DNA from: Sphingomonas aurantiaca
GTDB lineage: Bacteria; Pseudomonadota; Alphaproteobacteria; Sphingomonadales; Sphingomonadaceae
Direction: 5' to 3'
DNA: 64,000 bases
Assembly (NCBI RefSeq): GCF_003050705.1
Contig: NZ_QAOG01000002.1
Span: forward strand, 496,001-560,000
Below are positions 51,258 through 60,642 of the stretch, in pieces (position 1 is the first letter of the stretch; every line of letters begins with the position of its first letter). The notes below the pieces were generated by a model. That model had not been told where the DNA came from. It saw only the letters and a list, made by a program, of their open reading frames with translations, and did not search any database. Made by a program: the position numbers and the translations under genes.

Positions 51258-53189
51258 GTGAGCGTCGACCAGACCGCCGCGGCGTCGACCGTGCCACCCG
51301 CAGGCCTCGATCCGGAAACGGGGCATCATCATTCCGACGGCATGCTGAAGCTCGCCTTCGGCGCGATCGGCATCGTCTTCGGCGATATCGGTACCAGCCC
51401 GCTCTACGCGTTTCGCGAAACCTTCGCCGGCCATCACAAGCTCGCGCTCGATTCGGCGCACATCATGGGCGTCATCAGCCTGATGTTCTGGTCGATGATG
51501 ATCGTCGTGACGGTCAAATACGTCATCATCATCATGCGTGCGGACAACAAGGGCGAGGGCGGCAGCCTCGCGCTGCTGGCGCTCGTGTCGGGCAAGACCA
51601 AGACGCGGCGCTGGAGCAAGGGCATCATCCTGCTCGGCGTCTTCGCGACGGCGTTGTTCTACGGCGACAGCATGATCACCCCCGCGGTGTCGGTGCTGTC
51701 CGCGGTCGAGGGCCTGGCCGTCGCCGCGCCTGCATTCGCCGGGCTGGTCCTCCCCATCGTGATCGTCATCCTGATCGCGCTGTTCTGGGTGCAGAAGAGC
51801 GGCACCGCGCGGATCGGCCTCGTGTTCGGGCCGATCATGCTGGTCTATTTCAGCGTCATCGCGGTGCTCGGCATCCTCAGCATCGTCCAGACGCCCGGCG
51901 TGCTCTGGGCGCTGTCGCCGCATTTTGCGGTCGAGTTCTTCCTCATCGACCCAGAGCGCGCGTTCCTGGCGCTCGGCTCGGTCGTGCTCGCGGTCACCGG
52001 TGCCGAGGCGCTGTATGCGGACATGGGCCATTTCGGACGCAAGCCGATCGGCCTGTCCTGGCTGTTCTTCGTTCTGCCCGCGCTGATCCTCAATTACATG
52101 GGGCAGGGCGCGTTGCTGTTCCGCGACGGCCAGGCCGCGCTCGTCAGCCCGTTCTACAATCTCGCGCCCGAGAGCCTCCAGCTCCCGCTCGTCATCCTCG
52201 CGACGATGGCCGCGGTGATCGCGTCGCAGGCGGTGATCTCCGGCGCGTTCTCGGTCACGCAGCAGGCGATCCAGCTGGGCTTCATCCCGCGGCTTCGCAT
52301 CGAGCATACCAGCGCATCGACCGAGGGGCAGATCTATATCCCGCTCGTCAACGGCGCGCTGATGGTGATGGTGATCCTGCTCGTGCTGTTCTTCCGCACC
52401 TCGTCGAACCTGACGAGCGCCTATGGCATCGCGGTGACCGGCGCGATGTTCATCGATACGTGTCTGCTCGGTGTCGTGCTGTTCCGCCTCTGGAACTGGC
52501 CGAAGATCGCCGCGATCCCGCTGCTGGCGATCTTCTTCACCGTCGACGGCGCCTATTTCGCGGCGAACCTGACCAAGGTCCCCGCCGGCGGCTGGTTCCC
52601 GCTGCTGGTCGGCTTCATCATCTTCACCTTCCTGACGACCTGGTCGAAGGGGCGGCAGCTGATGATCGACCGGATGCATGAGGCCGCGATGCCGATCAAG
52701 GTGTTCATCGGCTCGGCCGCCAGCTCCGCCTCGCGCGTGCCCGGTACTGCGGTGTTCATGACCTCGACCGCGGACGGCGTGCCACACGCGCTGCTCCACA
52801 ACCTCAAGCACAACAAGGTGCTGCACGAGCGCGTGATCCTGCTGACCGTGAAGATCGTCGGCCAGCCTTATTGGCCCGCCAACGACCGTGCGGTGCGCGA
52901 GGAGCTCGGCGACGGCTTCCACCGCCTCGTGCTGCGCTACGGCTTCATGGAGGATGCCGACGTGCCCGCAGCGCTGCGCCAGGTCCATAATTGCGGCGCG
53001 GATTTCAAGATGATGGACACCAGCTTCTTCCTGTCGCGCCAGACGCTGCTCGCGTCGGACAAGCCCGGCATGATGATCTGGCGCGAAAAGCTGTTCGCGT
53101 GGATGCTGCGCAACGCCGAAAGCGCGATGGAGTTCTTCCGCCTGCCGACCAACCGCGTGGTCGAACTCGGCAGCCAGATCGAGATCTGA
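51258..53189 (+). CDS. kup: Low-affinity potassium transporter Kup
   Basis: A 643-residue potassium uptake protein, starting with GTG. About 12 TM segments lie between residues 28 and 480, with [20 protein letters not shown] and [24 protein letters not shown] signature blocks, and a C-terminal cytoplasmic domain (about 490-643). Kup works as a K+/H+ symporter. The 138 bp upstream hold no riboswitch that I recognise. Confidence 0.94.
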   Translation: MSVDQTAAASTVPPAGLDPETGHHHSDGMLKLAFGAIGIVFGDIGTSPLYAFRETFAGHHKLALDSAHIMGVISLMFWSMMIVVTVKYVIIIMRADNKGEGGSLALLALVSGKTKTRRWSKGIILLGVFATALFYGDSMITPAVSVLSAVEGLAVAAPAFAGLVLPIVIVILIALFWVQKSGTARIGLVFGPIMLVYFSVIAVLGILSIVQTPGVLWALSPHFAVEFFLIDPERAFLALGSVVLAVTGAEALYADMGHFGRKPIGLSWLFFVLPALILNYMGQGALLFRDGQAALVSPFYNLAPESLQLPLVILATMAAVIASQAVISGAFSVTQQAIQLGFIPRLRIEHTSASTEGQIYIPLVNGALMVMVILLVLFFRTSSNLTSAYGIAVTGAMFIDTCLLGVVLFRLWNWPKIAAIPLLAIFFTVDGAYFAANLTKVPAGGWFPLLVGFIIFTFLTTWSKGRQLMIDRMHEAAMPIKVFIGSAASSASRVPGTAVFMTSTADGVPHALLHNLKHNKVLHERVILLTVKIVGQPYWPANDRAVREELGDGFHRLVLRYGFMEDADVPAALRQVHNCGADFKMMDTSFFLSRQTLLASDKPGMMIWREKLFAWMLRNAESAMEFFRLPTNRVVELGSQIEI

Positions 53190-53232
53190 GCAGCGTTGTA
53201 ACGCCACCGCTCGCTGCCGATCACATGCACCT

Positions 53233-53328
53233 CCCCGGCGAAGGCCGGGGCCCAGGTGGAAAGGTCGCAGTGACGGAGCGCAACCTACGTCAGCAACGTT
53301 TCCCAACTGGACCCCGGCTTCCGCCGGG
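53233..53328. repeat. REP-like inverted repeat, family C
   Basis: CCCCGGCGAAGGCCGGGG with CCCAGGTGG at the left, and CCCAACTGGACCCCGGC with TTCCGCCGGG at the right (53302-53328). It lies between kup and the next gene; its right end is 15 bp from that gene's ATG. Confidence 0.85.
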
Positions 53329-53343
53329 CAGGGCTTGAGTAAA

Positions 53344-53871
53344 ATGGGACATACCACGCAAGTGACCGAAGTCGCCCCGATCATCGTCACCGCTTTGTTC
53401 GGTCGACAGGACACCGCGTTCTTCGATTCGATGCGCCGCGAGCATTTCCCGCCCGAGCGCAACCAGCTCGACGCGCATCTGACGCTGTTCCATCACCTGC
53501 CGCCGTCGGGGCTCGACGAGCTGAAGCACCGGCTCAACCAGGAGACGCGCGGCATCCGTGCCCCGCAGGCGCGGATCGGCGGCCTGATGTCGCTCGGCCG
53601 AGGCGTTGCCTACCGCATCGAGTCCCCCGACCTGGTCGGCATCCGCGCGCGTCTGGCCGACGCGTTCACCGGCATGCTCACTCCGCAGGACGCCGGCGGC
53701 TGGCGTCCGCACGTCACGATCCAGAACAAGGTCAGCCCGCAAGTCGCCAAGCTCCTGCTCGGCAATCTGCAACGCGATTTCTCCCCGAAGGACGTTGAAA
53801 TCGCCGGTCTGGGGGCGTGGTGGTATCGTGGCGGACCGTGGGAAGCGATTTCTCGGCATATGTTCGCTTGA
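53344..53871 (+). CDS. 2'-5' RNA ligase family protein
   Basis: A 175-residue protein of the 2H phosphoesterase/LigT superfamily. The paired motifs are HLTLFH (H45, T47) and HVTIQNK (H123, T125). LDELKHRLNQETRGIRAP and HMFA-type ends fit the YjcG/ThpR neighbourhood. Activity could be 2'-5' RNA ligation or cyclic phosphodiester hydrolysis; not distinguishable here. A TTG three codons upstream (53335) is an alternative start. The stop overlaps the -35 of the tRNA-Met promoter. Confidence 0.85.
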   Translation: MGHTTQVTEVAPIIVTALFGRQDTAFFDSMRREHFPPERNQLDAHLTLFHHLPPSGLDELKHRLNQETRGIRAPQARIGGLMSLGRGVAYRIESPDLVGIRARLADAFTGMLTPQDAGGWRPHVTIQNKVSPQVAKLLLGNLQRDFSPKDVEIAGLGAWWYRGGPWEAISRHMFA

Positions 53872-53896
53872 CCGCCTCGAATCCGCTTCCTATAGG
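53868..53896 (+). promoter_or_regulatory. Promoter of the tRNA-Met gene
   Basis: TTGACC (53868-53873), exactly 17 bp, then TATAGG (53891-53896), 41 bp before the mature tRNA. The -35 overlaps the stop codon of the preceding gene. A perfect 8-bp hairpin (CAGGGAAG/CTTCCCTG, 53907-53926) lies in the tRNA leader. Confidence 0.65.
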
Positions 53897-53937
53897 CCGC
53901 GCCTCGCAGGGAAGAACGCTTCCCTGACGGACGGTAC

Positions 53938-54014
53938 GGCGAAGTAGCTCAGTTGGTTAGAGCACGGGAATCATAATCCTGGGGTCGGGGGTTCAAGTCC
54001 CTCCTTCGCTACCA
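53938..54014 (+). tRNA. tRNA-Met (anticodon CAT, elongator type)
   Basis: The cloverleaf folds: acceptor GGCGAAG with CTTCGCT, D-arm GCTCAGTTGGTTAGAGC, anticodon stem-loop ACGGGAATCATAATCCTGG with CAT, T-arm CGGGGGTTCAAGTCCCTC, encoded CCA at 54012-54014. The first pair G-T is present, unlike the mismatch of initiator tRNA, and no run of three G-C pairs flanks the anticodon, so it is read as elongator. A lysidine-modified tRNA-Ile cannot be fully excluded. Confidence 0.93.
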
Positions 54015-54029
54015 TTCTCAAAGACAATT

Positions 54030-54824
54030 TCAGTCGCTGAAGACGGCCCATGGGTCGTTGACGACCAGGATCGCGTCGCTCCGCGCGAGCGCGAGCAGCG
54101 TCAGTCCGTGCGTGCGTGCGTGATCGATCGCCAGGCTGGTCGGCGCGGAGATTCCCACTAGCATCGGCGCCCGCGCGATCAGCGCCTTGTCGACCATCTC
54201 GAAGCTGATTCGCGACGTCACCAGAATGAAGCCGTCGACCGGCTGCCGCGCGGTCGCCAGCCCGCCGACGAGCTTGTCGAGCGCGTTGTGGCGGCCGACA
54301 TCCTCAAAGGCTGCGGTGATCCGCCCGCTACGATCGCATGCGGCTGCGGCGTGGATAGCCCCGGTGGCGCTGTTGAGGGGCTGGTGCGCACGCAAACCGC
54401 CGAGCGCGGCGAACAGCGCCTCGACGGGCGTGTCGGGCCTTGGCGGGGTGCTGGGGACCGGTTTGCGGAGCTGTTCGAGCCCGGAGATGCCGCACAGTCC
54501 GCAACTCGTGTCGCTGGTCCGGTGGCGGACCCGGTCGTGGATCCGCCCCTTGCACCGATCGGACAGCCCGACGCGGACGATCCAGCCCGCCTCCGCCTCG
54601 AAGATATCGATGTCGCGCACGTCGTCGGCGCTGTCGGCGAGCCGCTCGGTCAGCAGGAAGCCGGTGGTGAACGCCTCCAGATCGGCGGGAGTCATCATCA
54701 TGACCGCATAGCCAAGCCCGTCGATCTCGATCGCGACGGGGACCTCGATTGCGATGGCGCGTTCGCCCGCGGTGACCGTGTCAGGCCGGAGGATCTTGAT
54801 CGCTTGCGTGCGCGAAGTCGTCAT
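54030..54824 (-). CDS. fdhD: Formate dehydrogenase accessory sulfurtransferase FdhD
   Basis: A 264-residue FdhD, which moves sulfur from a cysteine desulfurase to the bis-MGD cofactor of formate dehydrogenase-type enzymes. TSCGLCGISGL holds the two active cysteines (CxxC), VGRHNALDKLVGGL is the cofactor-binding region, and ILVTSRISFEMVDKALIARA closes the fold. It follows mobA and the molybdoenzyme gene with ATGA-type overlap, so the three make a small operon. Confidence 0.94.
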   Translation of the reverse strand: MTTSRTQAIKILRPDTVTAGERAIAIEVPVAIEIDGLGYAVMMMTPADLEAFTTGFLLTERLADSADDVRDIDIFEAEAGWIVRVGLSDRCKGRIHDRVRHRTSDTSCGLCGISGLEQLRKPVPSTPPRPDTPVEALFAALGGLRAHQPLNSATGAIHAAAACDRSGRITAAFEDVGRHNALDKLVGGLATARQPVDGFILVTSRISFEMVDKALIARAPMLVGISAPTSLAIDHARTHGLTLLALARSDAILVVNDPWAVFSD

Positions 54825-55336
54825 AGGGTATCAAGGTCCTGCGGCGTGTTGACGTTCGGAATGCGTGTCCCCGCCGGGATAGGAATAGCGCCGATCGCCT
54901 CCGCCCACCCCCGTACCGAGCGCCGTGGCACAGTCTCGATATGGGTCAGCAGGTGCCCGAGCAACCGTGTCTCCCAATGCCCGAGCACCGGCGCATCCGG
55001 GCAATAGGCCGACGCCCTGCGCGCGAGCGCCGACAGCAACCCGTCGGGCAGCCGGGGCATGTCGCACGCGATCGTCATCACAGATGTGAAGCCCAGCCCG
55101 GCGGCATGGCCGAGCGCGCCGGCAATGCCGCCCAGCGGCCCAAGCCCCGGACCGGGCTTGTCGGGTATCGCTCCGTCGCGCCCGGCAATCAGCGCGCGGT
55201 CGACATGCGGTGCCAGCAGTGCGCGCGCATGCTCGGCCAGCGCCCGCCCGTCCAGCACCGCCTGCGCCTTGTCGGACCCGAAGCGCGACGACTGCCCGCC
55301 CGCAAGCACGACGCCGAGGATGCGCTGGCCGCTCAG
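54821..55336 (-). CDS. mobA: Molybdenum cofactor guanylyltransferase MobA
   Basis: A protein of about 171 residues, making the MGD form of the cofactor. ILGVVLAGGQSSRFGSDKA is the GTP-binding loop, IACDMPRLP has the metal-binding aspartate, and PNVNTPQDLDTL is the typical C-terminus. The start is uncertain: the only ATG in frame (55426) would overlap the molybdoenzyme gene by about 94 bp, whereas CTG at 55334-55336 overlaps its stop codon exactly, so the latter is preferred. It overlaps fdhD by 4 bp. Confidence 0.85.
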   Translation of the reverse strand: MSGQRILGVVLAGGQSSRFGSDKAQAVLDGRALAEHARALLAPHVDRALIAGRDGAIPDKPGPGLGPLGGIAGALGHAAGLGFTSVMTIACDMPRLPDGLLSALARRASAYCPDAPVLGHWETRLLGHLLTHIETVPRRSVRGWAEAIGAIPIPAGTRIPNVNTPQDLDTL

Positions 55337-57621
55337 CGCGTCTTCTCGATCCGCACCGGCACCGACTTTGCCGCCGGAACATGGCTTTCGCGCGCGTGAT
55401 GCGCGACCGGCATCAGCAGGTTGCACTCGGGATAATAGGCACCGAGGCAGCCCTCGGGGATCGAATATTCGACGACGCGGAGCTTGTTCAGCCGGCGATC
55501 CGAATTGCAGCCTGCGTCGCCGACCAGATCGACGTAGTCACCATCGGTGATGCCCATCCGGATCATGTCGCTGCGGTTCATGAACACGATATCGCGCGTG
55601 CCCTTCACGCCGCGGAACCGGTCGTGATAGCCATAGACGGTCGTGTTGAACTGGTCGTTCGACCGCAGCGTCATCAGGCGGAAACGGCCCTCCGCCTCTT
55701 CAAACCCCGTAACGTTCAACGCCTGCGGAATGTTGATCTCCGCCTTGCCGCTCTCGGTCTTCCACTCGCGATGCGCTGCGGGCACGCCCTTCCAGAAGCC
55801 ACCGGGCGTGAACATCTGCGCGTTGAAGTCCTTGAACAGCTCCGGATACGTCACCTCGATCGCATCGCGAACGCGCGCATAGTCACGCACCCACGCATCC
55901 CAATCGAGCTTCGGATTGGGGGCGAGCGTCGCCTTGGCGATCCCGGCGACGATCGCCGGCTCGGACAGCAAAGTCTCGGCGGCGGGCGTCGCCTTGCCCT
56001 TCGAACCATAGATCTGGCTGAACGAATCCTCGATGGACACGCTCTGTGGGCCGGTGCCCTGCATGTCGGTCTCGATCCGGCCGAGGCAGGGGAGCAGATA
56101 CGACGTCTCGCCGGGCAGCAGGTGCGAGCGGTTGAGCTTGGTCGCGATGTGCACGGTCAGGTCGAGCCCGCGCCATTTCGGCTCCATCCGCGCATGATCG
56201 GGGATCGCGCGCACGAAATTGCCGCCGAGTCCGATGAACGCCTGCGCGGTGCCGTCCAGGACCGCTTCGCACGCCTCGACCGTGTCCCAGCCCTTTTCGC
56301 GTGGTGGCTCGAAGCCATATTGCTCGGCCAGCAGATCAAGCGGCGCGAGTTCGGGCTTCTCGGTGATCCCGACCGTCCGCTGGCCCTGCACGTTCGAATG
56401 CCCGCGGACCGGGCCCATGCCCGCGCCGGGCTTGCCGATGTTGCCGCGCAGCAGCATCAGGTTGACGACCATGTGGACGTTGTCGATCCCGCCGACATGC
56501 TGCGTCAGCCCCATGCCGTAGACCGCGATGACCGCCTTCGACTTGGCATAGACCTTCGCCGCCGCCTCGATCTCGGTGCGCGCCAAGCCGCTCTCATGCT
56601 CGATCGTGGCCCAATCGGTGCCGCGGGCGACATCGGCGAACGCCTCGAACCCGGTCGTGTGCTCGGCGAGAAATGCGTGGTCGAGCACGGGCAGGCCGTT
56701 GATGCGCTTCGCATTGTCGTCAGCTTCGATCAGGTATTTGCACATCCCCATGATCGCGCCGACGTCGCCGCCGGTCTTCAGCTGGTGATATTGCGAAGCG
56801 ATCGGGGTCGACTTGCCCGTCACCATCTCGATCGGATTCTGCGGATCCTGGAATTTCTCCAGCCCGCGCTCCTTGAGCGGATTGAACACGACGATCTCGA
56901 CGCCGCGCTTCGCGCAGTCGCGTAAGGGGTGCAGGAACCGCGGGCTGTTCACGCCGGGGTTCTGCCCGAAGTAGAAGATCGCGTCGCACTTCTCATAGTC
57001 CGACAGGTGGATCGTCCCCACCGCCGAGCCGATCGCCGACTTCAGCCCGACCGACGTGGTCTCGTGGCACATGTTCGAGCTGTCGGGGAGGTTCTGGCTG
57101 CCGTACATCCGCGCGAGCAGGCTATACATGTACGACGTCTCGAGGCTGGCGCGGCCCGAGGCGTAGAAGATGACCTTGGTCGGATCATAGGTCTTCAGCT
57201 TGGCGCCGATCCCGGCGAACGCCTCGTCCCAGCTGCACGCGGCATATTTGTCCGTAGCCGCATCGTACTTCAGCGGATGCGTGAGGCGTCCGGCCTGTTC
57301 GAGATCATAATCCTTCCAGCCGATCAGCTCGCTCACCGTATGCTGTTCGAAGAAGGCGGGCGTCACGCGGAACGACGTCAGCTCCCACGCGGTCGCCTTC
57401 GCGCCGTTCTCGCAGAACTCGGCGACATGCGGGTGCGCGGGCTTGCCCCAGGCGCAGCTGACGCACGCAAAGCCGTCGGGCTTGTTCTGGCGGGCGAGTT
57501 CGCGGACGACCTCGGGCCCGACCTTCTCGCGCGCGGATATCTCCACCAGCGACTTCATCGAGCCCCAGCCGCCTGCTGGTGCCGTGTAGTTCTCGATCTC
57601 TACGGTCCGGTCGTCGCTCAT
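55333..57621 (-). CDS. FdhF/YdeP-family molybdopterin oxidoreductase
   Basis: A 762-residue bis-MGD enzyme of the FdhF-like/YdeP branch. FACVSCAWGKPA and the later cysteine in FCENGAK replace the usual N-terminal [4Fe-4S] motif, as in YdeP. SNMCHETTSVGLKSAIGSA, YFGQNPGVNSPRFLH, GMGPVRGHSNVQGQRTVG and the C-terminal MTLRSNDQFNTTVYGYHDRF follow. No NAD- or quinone-binding subunit is adjacent. The true substrate is unknown; formate is suggested by fdhD next door. MSDDRTVE is the start since GGAG is 6 bases ahead; an ATG two codons upstream is in frame. Confidence 0.9.
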   Translation of the reverse strand: MSDDRTVEIENYTAPAGGWGSMKSLVEISAREKVGPEVVRELARQNKPDGFACVSCAWGKPAHPHVAEFCENGAKATAWELTSFRVTPAFFEQHTVSELIGWKDYDLEQAGRLTHPLKYDAATDKYAACSWDEAFAGIGAKLKTYDPTKVIFYASGRASLETSYMYSLLARMYGSQNLPDSSNMCHETTSVGLKSAIGSAVGTIHLSDYEKCDAIFYFGQNPGVNSPRFLHPLRDCAKRGVEIVVFNPLKERGLEKFQDPQNPIEMVTGKSTPIASQYHQLKTGGDVGAIMGMCKYLIEADDNAKRINGLPVLDHAFLAEHTTGFEAFADVARGTDWATIEHESGLARTEIEAAAKVYAKSKAVIAVYGMGLTQHVGGIDNVHMVVNLMLLRGNIGKPGAGMGPVRGHSNVQGQRTVGITEKPELAPLDLLAEQYGFEPPREKGWDTVEACEAVLDGTAQAFIGLGGNFVRAIPDHARMEPKWRGLDLTVHIATKLNRSHLLPGETSYLLPCLGRIETDMQGTGPQSVSIEDSFSQIYGSKGKATPAAETLLSEPAIVAGIAKATLAPNPKLDWDAWVRDYARVRDAIEVTYPELFKDFNAQMFTPGGFWKGVPAAHREWKTESGKAEINIPQALNVTGFEEAEGRFRLMTLRSNDQFNTTVYGYHDRFRGVKGTRDIVFMNRSDMIRMGITDGDYVDLVGDAGCNSDRRLNKLRVVEYSIPEGCLGAYYPECNLLMPVAHHARESHVPAAKSVPVRIEKTR

Positions 57622-57747
57622 GCTCATCTCCGCTTTTGGTACTCGAACGAAGCGGCAAAGCTTTCGATGCAAGGCCAACAGATTTACCGACGGTTCAAAT
57701 CGCGATGCCGATCGCCTAGATGGGATTGGAATCTCCAAGGAATCACG

Positions 57748-58716
57748 ATGACGACGCACACGACCCGCATGCTTATCCTCGGCTCGGGCCCGGCCGGCCT
57801 CTCCGCCGCGATCTATGGCGCGCGAGCCGGGATGGCGCCGATCGTCGTGCAGGGCATCCAGCCCGGCGGCCAGCTGACCACGACGACCGACGTCGAGAAC
57901 TATCCCGGCTTCAAGGACGTCATCCAGGGCCCATGGCTGATGGAGCAGATGCAGGCGCAGGCCGAGCATGTCGGCACGCGGATGATGTGGGACACGATCG
58001 TGAAGGTCGATCTCACCAGCCGCCCGTTCCGCCTGATCGGCGACAGCGGCGACGTGTATGAGGGCGACACGCTGGTGATCGCGACGGGTGCGCAGGCAAA
58101 ATGGCTCGGCATCGACAGCGAGGAGCCGATGAAGGGCAAGGGCGTCAGCGCCTGCGCGACCTGCGACGGGTTCTTCTACCGCGGCAAGAAGGTCGCGGTG
58201 ATCGGCGGCGGCAACACTGCGGTCGAGGAGGCGCTCTACCTCACCAACCATTCGCCCGACGTGACGCTGATCCACCGCCGCGATTCGCTGCGCTCGGAGA
58301 AGATCCTCCAGGAGCGGCTGTTCGCGCACAAGGGCGTGACGGTGCTGTGGAACAAGGAAGTCCGCGAGTTCGTCGACGGCGGCGGCAATGCCGGGCTGGT
58401 CGCGCTCGAACTCGAGGACACCGTGACCGGCGAGCGCTCGCGCCTCACAGTCGATGGCGGGTTCGTCGCGATCGGCCATCACCCCGCGACCGAACTGTTC
58501 CGCGGGCACCTCGAACTCGATTCGGACGGCTACATCGCGGTCGAGACTGGCTCGACGCGCACCAATGTCGAAGGCGTGTTCGCGTGCGGCGACGTCGCGG
58601 ACAAGGTGTACCGCCAGGCGGTGACCGCGGCGGGCACGGGTTGCATGGCGGCACTGGACGCCGAGCGCTTCCTCGCGGCCGCCGAGTTCGCCGAAATGGC
58701 CGAAGCCGCGGAATAA
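57748..58716 (+). CDS. trxB: Thioredoxin-disulfide reductase
   Basis: A 322-residue NADPH-dependent flavoprotein. LILGSGPAGLSAAIYGARAG binds FAD; the redox-active pair is C136 and C139 in SACATCDGFFYRG; VAVIGGGNTAVEEALYL binds NADPH; FACGDVADKVYRQAVTAAGT is the C-terminal FAD-binding motif. It keeps thioredoxin reduced. The start MTTHTTRM is fixed by the conserved opening; an AAGGA sits about 8-12 bases upstream. Confidence 0.96.
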   Translation: MTTHTTRMLILGSGPAGLSAAIYGARAGMAPIVVQGIQPGGQLTTTTDVENYPGFKDVIQGPWLMEQMQAQAEHVGTRMMWDTIVKVDLTSRPFRLIGDSGDVYEGDTLVIATGAQAKWLGIDSEEPMKGKGVSACATCDGFFYRGKKVAVIGGGNTAVEEALYLTNHSPDVTLIHRRDSLRSEKILQERLFAHKGVTVLWNKEVREFVDGGGNAGLVALELEDTVTGERSRLTVDGGFVAIGHHPATELFRGHLELDSDGYIAVETGSTRTNVEGVFACGDVADKVYRQAVTAAGTGCMAALDAERFLAAAEFAEMAEAAE

Positions 58717-58765
58717 TACTCGCGGCCACCGTCATCCTGACGATGGGAAGGGCCGACACTTAAGC

Positions 58766-58848
58766 CGTCATCCTGACGAAAGTCATGATCCAGGGTTCCA
58801 GGCATTAGCGCTTACGGCTCTGGATCCTGACTTTCGTCAGGATGACGG
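58766..58848. repeat. REP-like inverted repeat, family D
   Basis: Left arm 58766-58794 (CGTCATCCTGACGAAAGTCA and onward) and right arm 58816-58848 in inverse orientation. The right arm includes the stop and last ten codons of the hydrolase gene on the minus strand. A further half-copy lies at 58731-58741. Confidence 0.85.
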
Positions 58849-59618
58849 AAAGCAATGGCGGCAGCGATCACGGCGTACAGTGCCGCTGCGTTCTCCGCCC
58901 CGGCAAAGCTGTGGGACGCCGTGTCCAGCCGCGTCACGTTTGCGGCACCGCGATACTCAGCGGCAAACGCAATCGCGGTCGCGTCTCCGCTCGCAAGGAC
59001 GATCGCAACGTCCTCGCGCCAGTCGCCAAGCGCGGTGAGCACTTGCGTAGCAAGCGGCGCCGGTTTCTCGGCTTTCGCGGCAACGACCCGTCTCAAACCC
59101 TTGAAAAGCTTAGTCAGGCTGACCTGCCCTGAGACGGCCCGCCGCCACGTTGCAGGATCACGCAACCGTTCGCCATAGCGCGCACGGATCGCCGCGGTGG
59201 GGGGCAGGTCGTCGATCGGCTCGACTACCCAGGGGTTGGCGAGAATGATCCGCTCGATCCCCGCCGACCGCCCGAACAGCGCAAGCGTGCTGGCCGCATC
59301 GCAGTTGCCGAAACCGACGACGCGCGTAACATGCGGTGCCGCGCTCCGGAACGCAGTCGCGGCCGCGACCAGGTCGGGCTGGGCGCTAAGAAATCCGCGA
59401 TTATCACCCGTCGAATCGCCGACGCCGCGCCGGTCGTAACGGAATACCGGGGTGCCCGCAGCGGCAAGCCGCTGGCCGAGATCCGCCATCCCGCGATGCG
59501 CGCCGCTACGGATCTCGTTGCCGCCGGATACGATGAGCAGCCCCGTCGTCCCGTCCGCCTCGTCCAGCGTGGCGGCGAGCGTTTCGCCTTCACACGCGAC
59601 CGCGACGAACCGCCTCAT
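58812..59618 (-). CDS. Hydrolase 1, exosortase A system-associated
   Basis: A 268-residue alpha/beta hydrolase, of the class always found in XrtA/PEP-CTERM-type exopolysaccharide loci. LLIVSGGNEIRSGAHRGM and FRYDRRGVGDST are family blocks; the nucleophile elbow reads VVGFGNCDAAS, so a cysteine appears to replace serine, as I recall for this group. The tail HPDESQDPEP is encoded by a REP-like repeat. ATGA overlap with the upstream hydrolase 2 gene. Confidence 0.85.
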   Translation of the reverse strand: MRRFVAVACEGETLAATLDEADGTTGLLIVSGGNEIRSGAHRGMADLGQRLAAAGTPVFRYDRRGVGDSTGDNRGFLSAQPDLVAAATAFRSAAPHVTRVVGFGNCDAASTLALFGRSAGIERIILANPWVVEPIDDLPPTAAIRARYGERLRDPATWRRAVSGQVSLTKLFKGLRRVVAAKAEKPAPLATQVLTALGDWREDVAIVLASGDATAIAFAAEYRGAANVTRLDTASHSFAGAENAAALYAVIAAAIAFRHPDESQDPEP

Positions 59619-60271
59619 GCTGCGATCCAATGCGCGATATCGGCAGCAAGCTTCTGGGCGAGCTGGATATTGTTGTCCGGTTCCGACCGACGCCAGAGCG
59701 GCACGCCGGGATAGGTCGCATCCGCCGCCCGCGGGTCGGTGTCGAGGCGTATGATCCGGCATCGTCCACCCCCCCGCGGCACGGCCTCTCGCAACGCGGC
59801 GAGCCGCTCGAACGACAGATGATTGCCCGCATAGTCGCCCTCCTTTTTGCCAGCGGCGACTCGTGCGCGTTCAAGGTCGCGGACAAGCTCCTCGCCGGAT
59901 TGTGGTGAGAGGTGCCAACGGCCGGCCAGCGTCGCGTCAACCTCAAGCAGCGCGCCGCTTCTTATCGAAAGCGCATAGGTATCAACGCCAAGCACCTGTG
60001 TCAGCGCGACATAAGCTCGGCGCTTGTCGGAGAGTGTCGCGTCGGCGGTGGCGACAAGACTTTCGCCGGTGCCGGGAAAGTCCGGAAGGACGCTGCCTAT
60101 CCCATACCCGGCGAGCGCGCGCAGGATCGTGCAGGCGAATTGTCGCGTCCGGTTGGCTTCCTCGAACAGCGGTAGCGCGGCGAGGACAATCGGGCCGATA
60201 TCGGGGCCGAACCGCAGCATCGCCTCGCGGCCACCCGCCCAGTCATAGTGATCGAAGCGGATACCGGTCAT
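59615..60271 (-). CDS. Hydrolase 2, exosortase A system-associated
   Basis: A 218-residue alpha/beta-hydrolase-like protein. LPLFEEANRTRQF and VLPDFPGTGES are the recognised blocks. The elbow position reads ALSIRSGALLE, without a serine or cysteine nucleophile, a feature of this family. The start MTGIRFDHYDW is chosen over an ATG 12 codons upstream. Located between the ACP and hydrolase 1 genes; its role in the XrtA system is unknown. Confidence 0.8.
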   Translation of the reverse strand: MTGIRFDHYDWAGGREAMLRFGPDIGPIVLAALPLFEEANRTRQFACTILRALAGYGIGSVLPDFPGTGESLVATADATLSDKRRAYVALTQVLGVDTYALSIRSGALLEVDATLAGRWHLSPQSGEELVRDLERARVAAGKKEGDYAGNHLSFERLAALREAVPRGGGRCRIIRLDTDPRAADATYPGVPLWRRSEPDNNIQLAQKLAADIAHWIAA

Positions 60272-60281
60272 CCCGGCAGAG

Positions 60282-60560
60282 CTAGACCAGCGCCTTGCCT
60301 GCGGCAAACGTCACCAGCGCGCCGAACGTCTCGAGCATCTCGCCGTCGATTTCGTCGTCCTCGATCAGGATGCCGAGCCTGTCCTCGAGTTCGGTCAGCA
60401 CGCTCGCCACCGCCATCGAATCGAGTTCGGGCAGCGCGCCGAACAGCGGCGTGTCGGCAGTGAACGCAGCGACGCGGTCGGCGCTCAGGCCGAGGATATC
60501 GGCGAGGACGGCGCGTACCGTCGTTTCGACTTGGGAAGTACCTTCGAAAATCACGAGCAT
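60282..60560 (-). CDS. Acyl carrier protein, XrtA locus
   Basis: A 92-residue ACP-like protein. ELDSMAVASVLTELEDR carries S48, the presumed phosphopantetheine site, in the DSM motif. DELIIG-type acidic helix EDRLGILIEDDEIDGEMLE follows. It heads a short minus-strand operon with the two hydrolases, divergent from the acyl-CoA ligase. A likely partner of that ligase. The 82 bp between them hold both promoters. Confidence 0.85.
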   Translation of the reverse strand: MLVIFEGTSQVETTVRAVLADILGLSADRVAAFTADTPLFGALPELDSMAVASVLTELEDRLGILIEDDEIDGEMLETFGALVTFAAGKALV

Positions 60561-60642
60561 CGCCTGAACCGTTACGAACCGGGCCCCGCTAGCGTGTGGG
60601 GCCGAATTCGGCAACGGCTTCGCGCCATGCGGGCTTGCCGCT

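Noticed and set aside
56929..57747. N-terminal extension of TrxB reading through the molybdoenzyme's antisense strand
   Set aside because: TrxB has its complete conserved start at 57748; the upstream part is antisense to the molybdoenzyme gene.
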